The position numbers and the translations under genes are program-made. Below, piece after piece: positions 61,921 to 64,000 of a stretch of 64,000 nucleotides of DNA. This DNA comes from Hymenobacter nitidus. GTDB taxonomy: Bacteria; Bacteroidota; Bacteroidia; Cytophagales; Hymenobacteraceae. The notes beneath the pieces are model-generated. The model saw only the letters and a list, made by a program, of their open reading frames with translations, was not told where the DNA came from and did no database searches. The stretch lies in contig NZ_JAJADQ010000003.1 in NCBI RefSeq assembly GCF_020447315.1, forward strand, positions 186,001-250,000, in the 5' to 3' direction. Each line of letters opens with the position of its first letter. The first letter of the stretch is position 1.

Positions 61921-63708
61921 ATGAAAACATTCTCCTCCAGCCCCAATCTAGCTTTTGGCTACCCCACCCCGGGTCCGCAGTACCCCACGCCGCAAAAGGT
62001 GATGGACCATATCTTCTTCTTGTCGGAAGAGGACTGGAAGCACGCCCGGGAGCAGGAGCAGTTCGATTACATCATCATTGGCAGCGGGTTTTGCTCCCTT
62101 GCTTTCGCGGAAAGAATCCTGGCCAAAACCCCAATGGCTAAAATTCTGATTCTGGAGCGAGGCCCGTTTTTCCTGCCCGAGCATTTTCAGAATCTGCCCC
62201 TGCCCTACCAGCACACGCTGGGCGGATTGTCGGAAACCTTTCCCTGGACGCTCTCCGGTAAAACGGCGGCGCAGCCCGCGGGCAACATCCAGTTTCAGCA
62301 CGGCATGGTGCCCTTCTTTGGCGGGCGGAGCATTATGTGGAGCGCCTGGTGTCCGCGGCCCACAACGGAGGAAATGCAGTATTGGCCCAAGGAAACCATT
62401 GCGGCCGCCAAGGCCCACTTCGATTCGGCTGAAAAGCTGCTGAACGTGGTGCCCGCCGACAAGATTGACCAGGATCTGGACCCCGAGCACCTGCGCTTCG
62501 TGGCCTCGCAACGCCCCGTCTACCGGGTTATGCAGCACGAGCTGCAAGCCATGCTTGAGGCGAACCTGAAGAAAATTCCGTCGGCCACCCGGATGATGGC
62601 CGCCCCACTGGCGGCGGGTGCCAGCGTGCAGGAGGGCATCGATTTCGCCAAGTTCTCGACACCTTCCGTCCTGCTGGATCTGGCCAGCAAGCAAGCCGAC
62701 CTGAGCGCCAAGCAACAGGGCAGCCCCCTGAAAATTGCGGGCGAGTGCGTGGTCAACCTGATTTATCAGCAGGACGGCGTGGCTACAGCCCTCGACACGT
62801 CGCGCGGGGTGGTGAATATTGGCAATGCCAAACTGATTCTGGCCATGGGCACCATTCCACCCGCCACGCTGCTCATGAACTCCTTCCCGCAGCTGGCCAA
62901 GGCCGGTGAGCGGTTTACGGCCCACTTCATCACGTCGGTCGTTGCCCGTATTCCCCGCCAGGACTACGCGTTTGCCGACCGCCTCGAAGAGTTGGAGTTG
63001 GCTGCAATCTACCTGGCCGGCGTGAACGGCAAAAGTGGCATGCAGTACCACGTGCAGCTCTCGGTCCTGTCGGACCGCGACCCGATGAAAAATGCCCGCA
63101 AGGCCGCCCGGTACATGCCCGATGTGGTTGCCACGGCCTCGCTGGCCCAGCTGACCAGCTCCGAGGATTACCTGGTATTTGTGTGTGCCGTGCTGGGAGA
63201 GCTGGATTTCAAGAACCCCGATAATTTTCTCCGCCGCAACGGCCAAGGCAACCCGACAACGAACGTGGATCTGCAGGTGCTGGCCAACGAAAAGGATTTG
63301 CAGACCTGGGACACGATGGACGAAGGCACTTTCCAGATGCTGGAGCGGGCCTTGTCTCCCCGGGGAGGCCAGCGCGTGGAGTACTGGCACGGCACGCCCA
63401 CGGCAGGAACTTGGAGCCACGAGCAGCCCGCCATGGAGCAGCGCCGCGTGGGCGGCCTGGTGCACGAAGGCTCGCTGCTGTGGATTGGCAAAGGCACGGA
63501 GGGCGTTGTCGGCCTCGATTACCGGCCCAACGGCATCGAGAATGTATACGTGACCGGCGGCGCCCTGTGGCCCGCGAGCGGCTCCTGGAACCCGACCATG
63601 ACCATGGTGGCCCTCACCCAGGATCTGGCAGATAAGCTGCTGGAAGAAGATCAATCCACTCCCGCTTCGGCTTCGGTAGGCCAGGTACTGGCCCCGGCCC
63701 ACGCGTAA
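61921..63708 (+). CDS. GMC-family FAD-dependent oxidoreductase
   Basis: A 595-residue flavoprotein without a clear signal peptide. The FAD-binding Rossmann motif is YIIIGSGFCSLAFAERIL, followed by a Glu at the end of strand 2 (ILILERGPFFL). The GMC C-terminal domain ends NVYVTGGALWPASGSWNPTM TMVALTQDLAD, with the active-site region HEGSLLWIGKG upstream. The family oxidises alcohols and sugars. Its substrate is unknown. It follows the PUL terminator and precedes a PAS-domain gene by 16 nt, so it probably belongs to a separate unit. Confidence 0.82.
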   Translation: MKTFSSSPNLAFGYPTPGPQYPTPQKVMDHIFFLSEEDWKHAREQEQFDYIIIGSGFCSLAFAERILAKTPMAKILILERGPFFLPEHFQNLPLPYQHTLGGLSETFPWTLSGKTAAQPAGNIQFQHGMVPFFGGRSIMWSAWCPRPTTEEMQYWPKETIAAAKAHFDSAEKLLNVVPADKIDQDLDPEHLRFVASQRPVYRVMQHELQAMLEANLKKIPSATRMMAAPLAAGASVQEGIDFAKFSTPSVLLDLASKQADLSAKQQGSPLKIAGECVVNLIYQQDGVATALDTSRGVVNIGNAKLILAMGTIPPATLLMNSFPQLAKAGERFTAHFITSVVARIPRQDYAFADRLEELELAAIYLAGVNGKSGMQYHVQLSVLSDRDPMKNARKAARYMPDVVATASLAQLTSSEDYLVFVCAVLGELDFKNPDNFLRRNGQGNPTTNVDLQVLANEKDLQTWDTMDEGTFQMLERALSPRGGQRVEYWHGTPTAGTWSHEQPAMEQRRVGGLVHEGSLLWIGKGTEGVVGLDYRPNGIENVYVTGGALWPASGSWNPTMTMVALTQDLADKLLEEDQSTPASASVGQVLAPAHA

Positions 63709-63724
63709 GCCCTGCAGCAGCACC

Positions 63725-64000
63725 ATGGAAAATACCCAGGTAAACCTCGAAGATATTGACCTCAACGATTTGCCGCTGAACACCGATCCTGCCATGTCGG
63801 TGGGCGATGTACTTAGCCTCACCGACGGCGTTTATTTCTGCATAAAGGACCGCGACTCGGTTTTTTTATGGGTGAATGAAAACTTCGCCCGGCTGGTAGG
63901 CCAGCGCCAGCAGGACATCATCGGCACCCGCGACAGCCGGGCCGCCCACGTTGCCCACGACAAGGAGGTGATGGCCAGTGGCATTCCCTTGCTCAACTTC
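63725..64000 (+). CDS. PAS-domain protein, N-terminal part (3' truncated by window)
   Basis: The first 92 codons of a gene running off the window end. After an acidic leader (ENTQVNLEDIDLNDLPLNTD) a PAS fold begins: VLSLTDGVYFCIKDRDSVFL, NENFARLVGQRQQDIIGTRD, and DKEVMASGIPLLNF, the classic pattern of PAS sensory domains in Bacteroidota regulators. An output domain (helix-turn-helix or kinase) is expected downstream but is not visible. Tight spacing to the GMC oxidoreductase suggests one operon, perhaps a redox-sensing pair (inference). Confidence 0.75.
   Translation, partial: MENTQVNLEDIDLNDLPLNTDPAMSVGDVLSLTDGVYFCIKDRDSVFLWVNENFARLVGQRQQDIIGTRDSRAAHVAHDKEVMASGIPLLNF

Noticed and set aside
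61464..61946. Minus-strand open frame of 160 codons in the intergenic region
   Set aside because: Cys/Trp/Arg-rich with no domain or homology recognisable, and it runs through the terminator hairpin.
1..64000. CRISPR array, tRNA or rRNA genes, prophage
   Set aside because: No regularly spaced short direct repeats, no tRNA cloverleaf or rRNA core sequence, and no phage structural genes were seen on either strand.

Overview
The window looks like chromosomal DNA of a high-GC Bacteroidota, most plausibly a Hymenobacter-type member of the Cytophagales (inference). The signs are two SusC/SusD outer-membrane glycan-uptake pairs, Bacteroidota-type -7 promoter elements (TAnnTTTG), few Shine-Dalgarno-like sites, many lipoprotein and Sec signals, and high-GC codon usage. 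Nearly everything up to 61.3 kb belongs to one large polysaccharide utilisation locus (PUL) for a complex pectin.

Layout. 0-1.1 kb: 3' end of a DUF5703/GH95-like protein (+). 1.3-30.6 kb: a long co-directional minus-strand block. In transcription order it encodes a sugar isomerase-fold enzyme, SusC, SusD, PL1-type lyase, GH140-like apiosidase, GH43-like propeller lipoprotein, sialidase-fold propeller protein, GH2, a foreign AT-rich gene, GH78, GH105, BNR/sialidase-fold protein, STN-esterase fusion, beta-helix (GH141-like) protein and GH78-like rhamnosidase. 31.2-32.1 kb: an AraC-family regulator (+), divergent from that block. 32.2-34.8 kb: a DHDPS/NAL-type aldolase and an SSS sodium:sugar symporter (-). 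34.9-47.5 kb: a second minus-strand block (GH67/GH115-like TIM barrel, six-hairpin hydrolase, GH28, GH95, GH2-malectin). 48.0-55.3 kb: a plus-strand block divergent from it (second PL1, beta-helix/DUF6298 fusion, SGNH acetylesterase, Tat-exported isomerase-fold protein). 55.5-61.3 kb: DUF3826 protein and a second SusC/SusD pair (+), closed by a hairpin terminator. 61.9-64 kb: a GMC oxidoreductase and the start of a PAS-domain protein, probably outside the PUL.

How it fits together. PL1 and GH28 would cut homogalacturonan. GH105, GH78, GH2, GH43, GH95, GH140 and GH141-like enzymes would remove unsaturated uronates, rhamnose, galactose, arabinose, L-galactose or fucose, and apiose. Esterases would strip acetyl or methyl groups. 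SusC/D import oligosaccharides. The SSS symporter, aldolase and isomerase would handle the released sugars. The combination of GH140, GH95, GH141-like, GH78, GH2, GH43 and PL1 resembles the rhamnogalacturonan-II degradation set of Bacteroides thetaiotaomicron (comparison from family knowledge, not from a search).

Two observations stand out. First, a bipartite direct repeat (12-nt half-sites 21 bp apart, ending 22 bp before a -7 box) is found, with identical geometry, upstream of four operons, and is a strong candidate operator for the AraC-type regulator encoded among them. Second, a single AT-rich 714-codon gene with a restriction-endonuclease-like N-terminus sits inside the PUL and looks like a horizontally acquired, possibly defence-related nuclease. 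At least three families of palindromic intergenic repeats also separate the genes.
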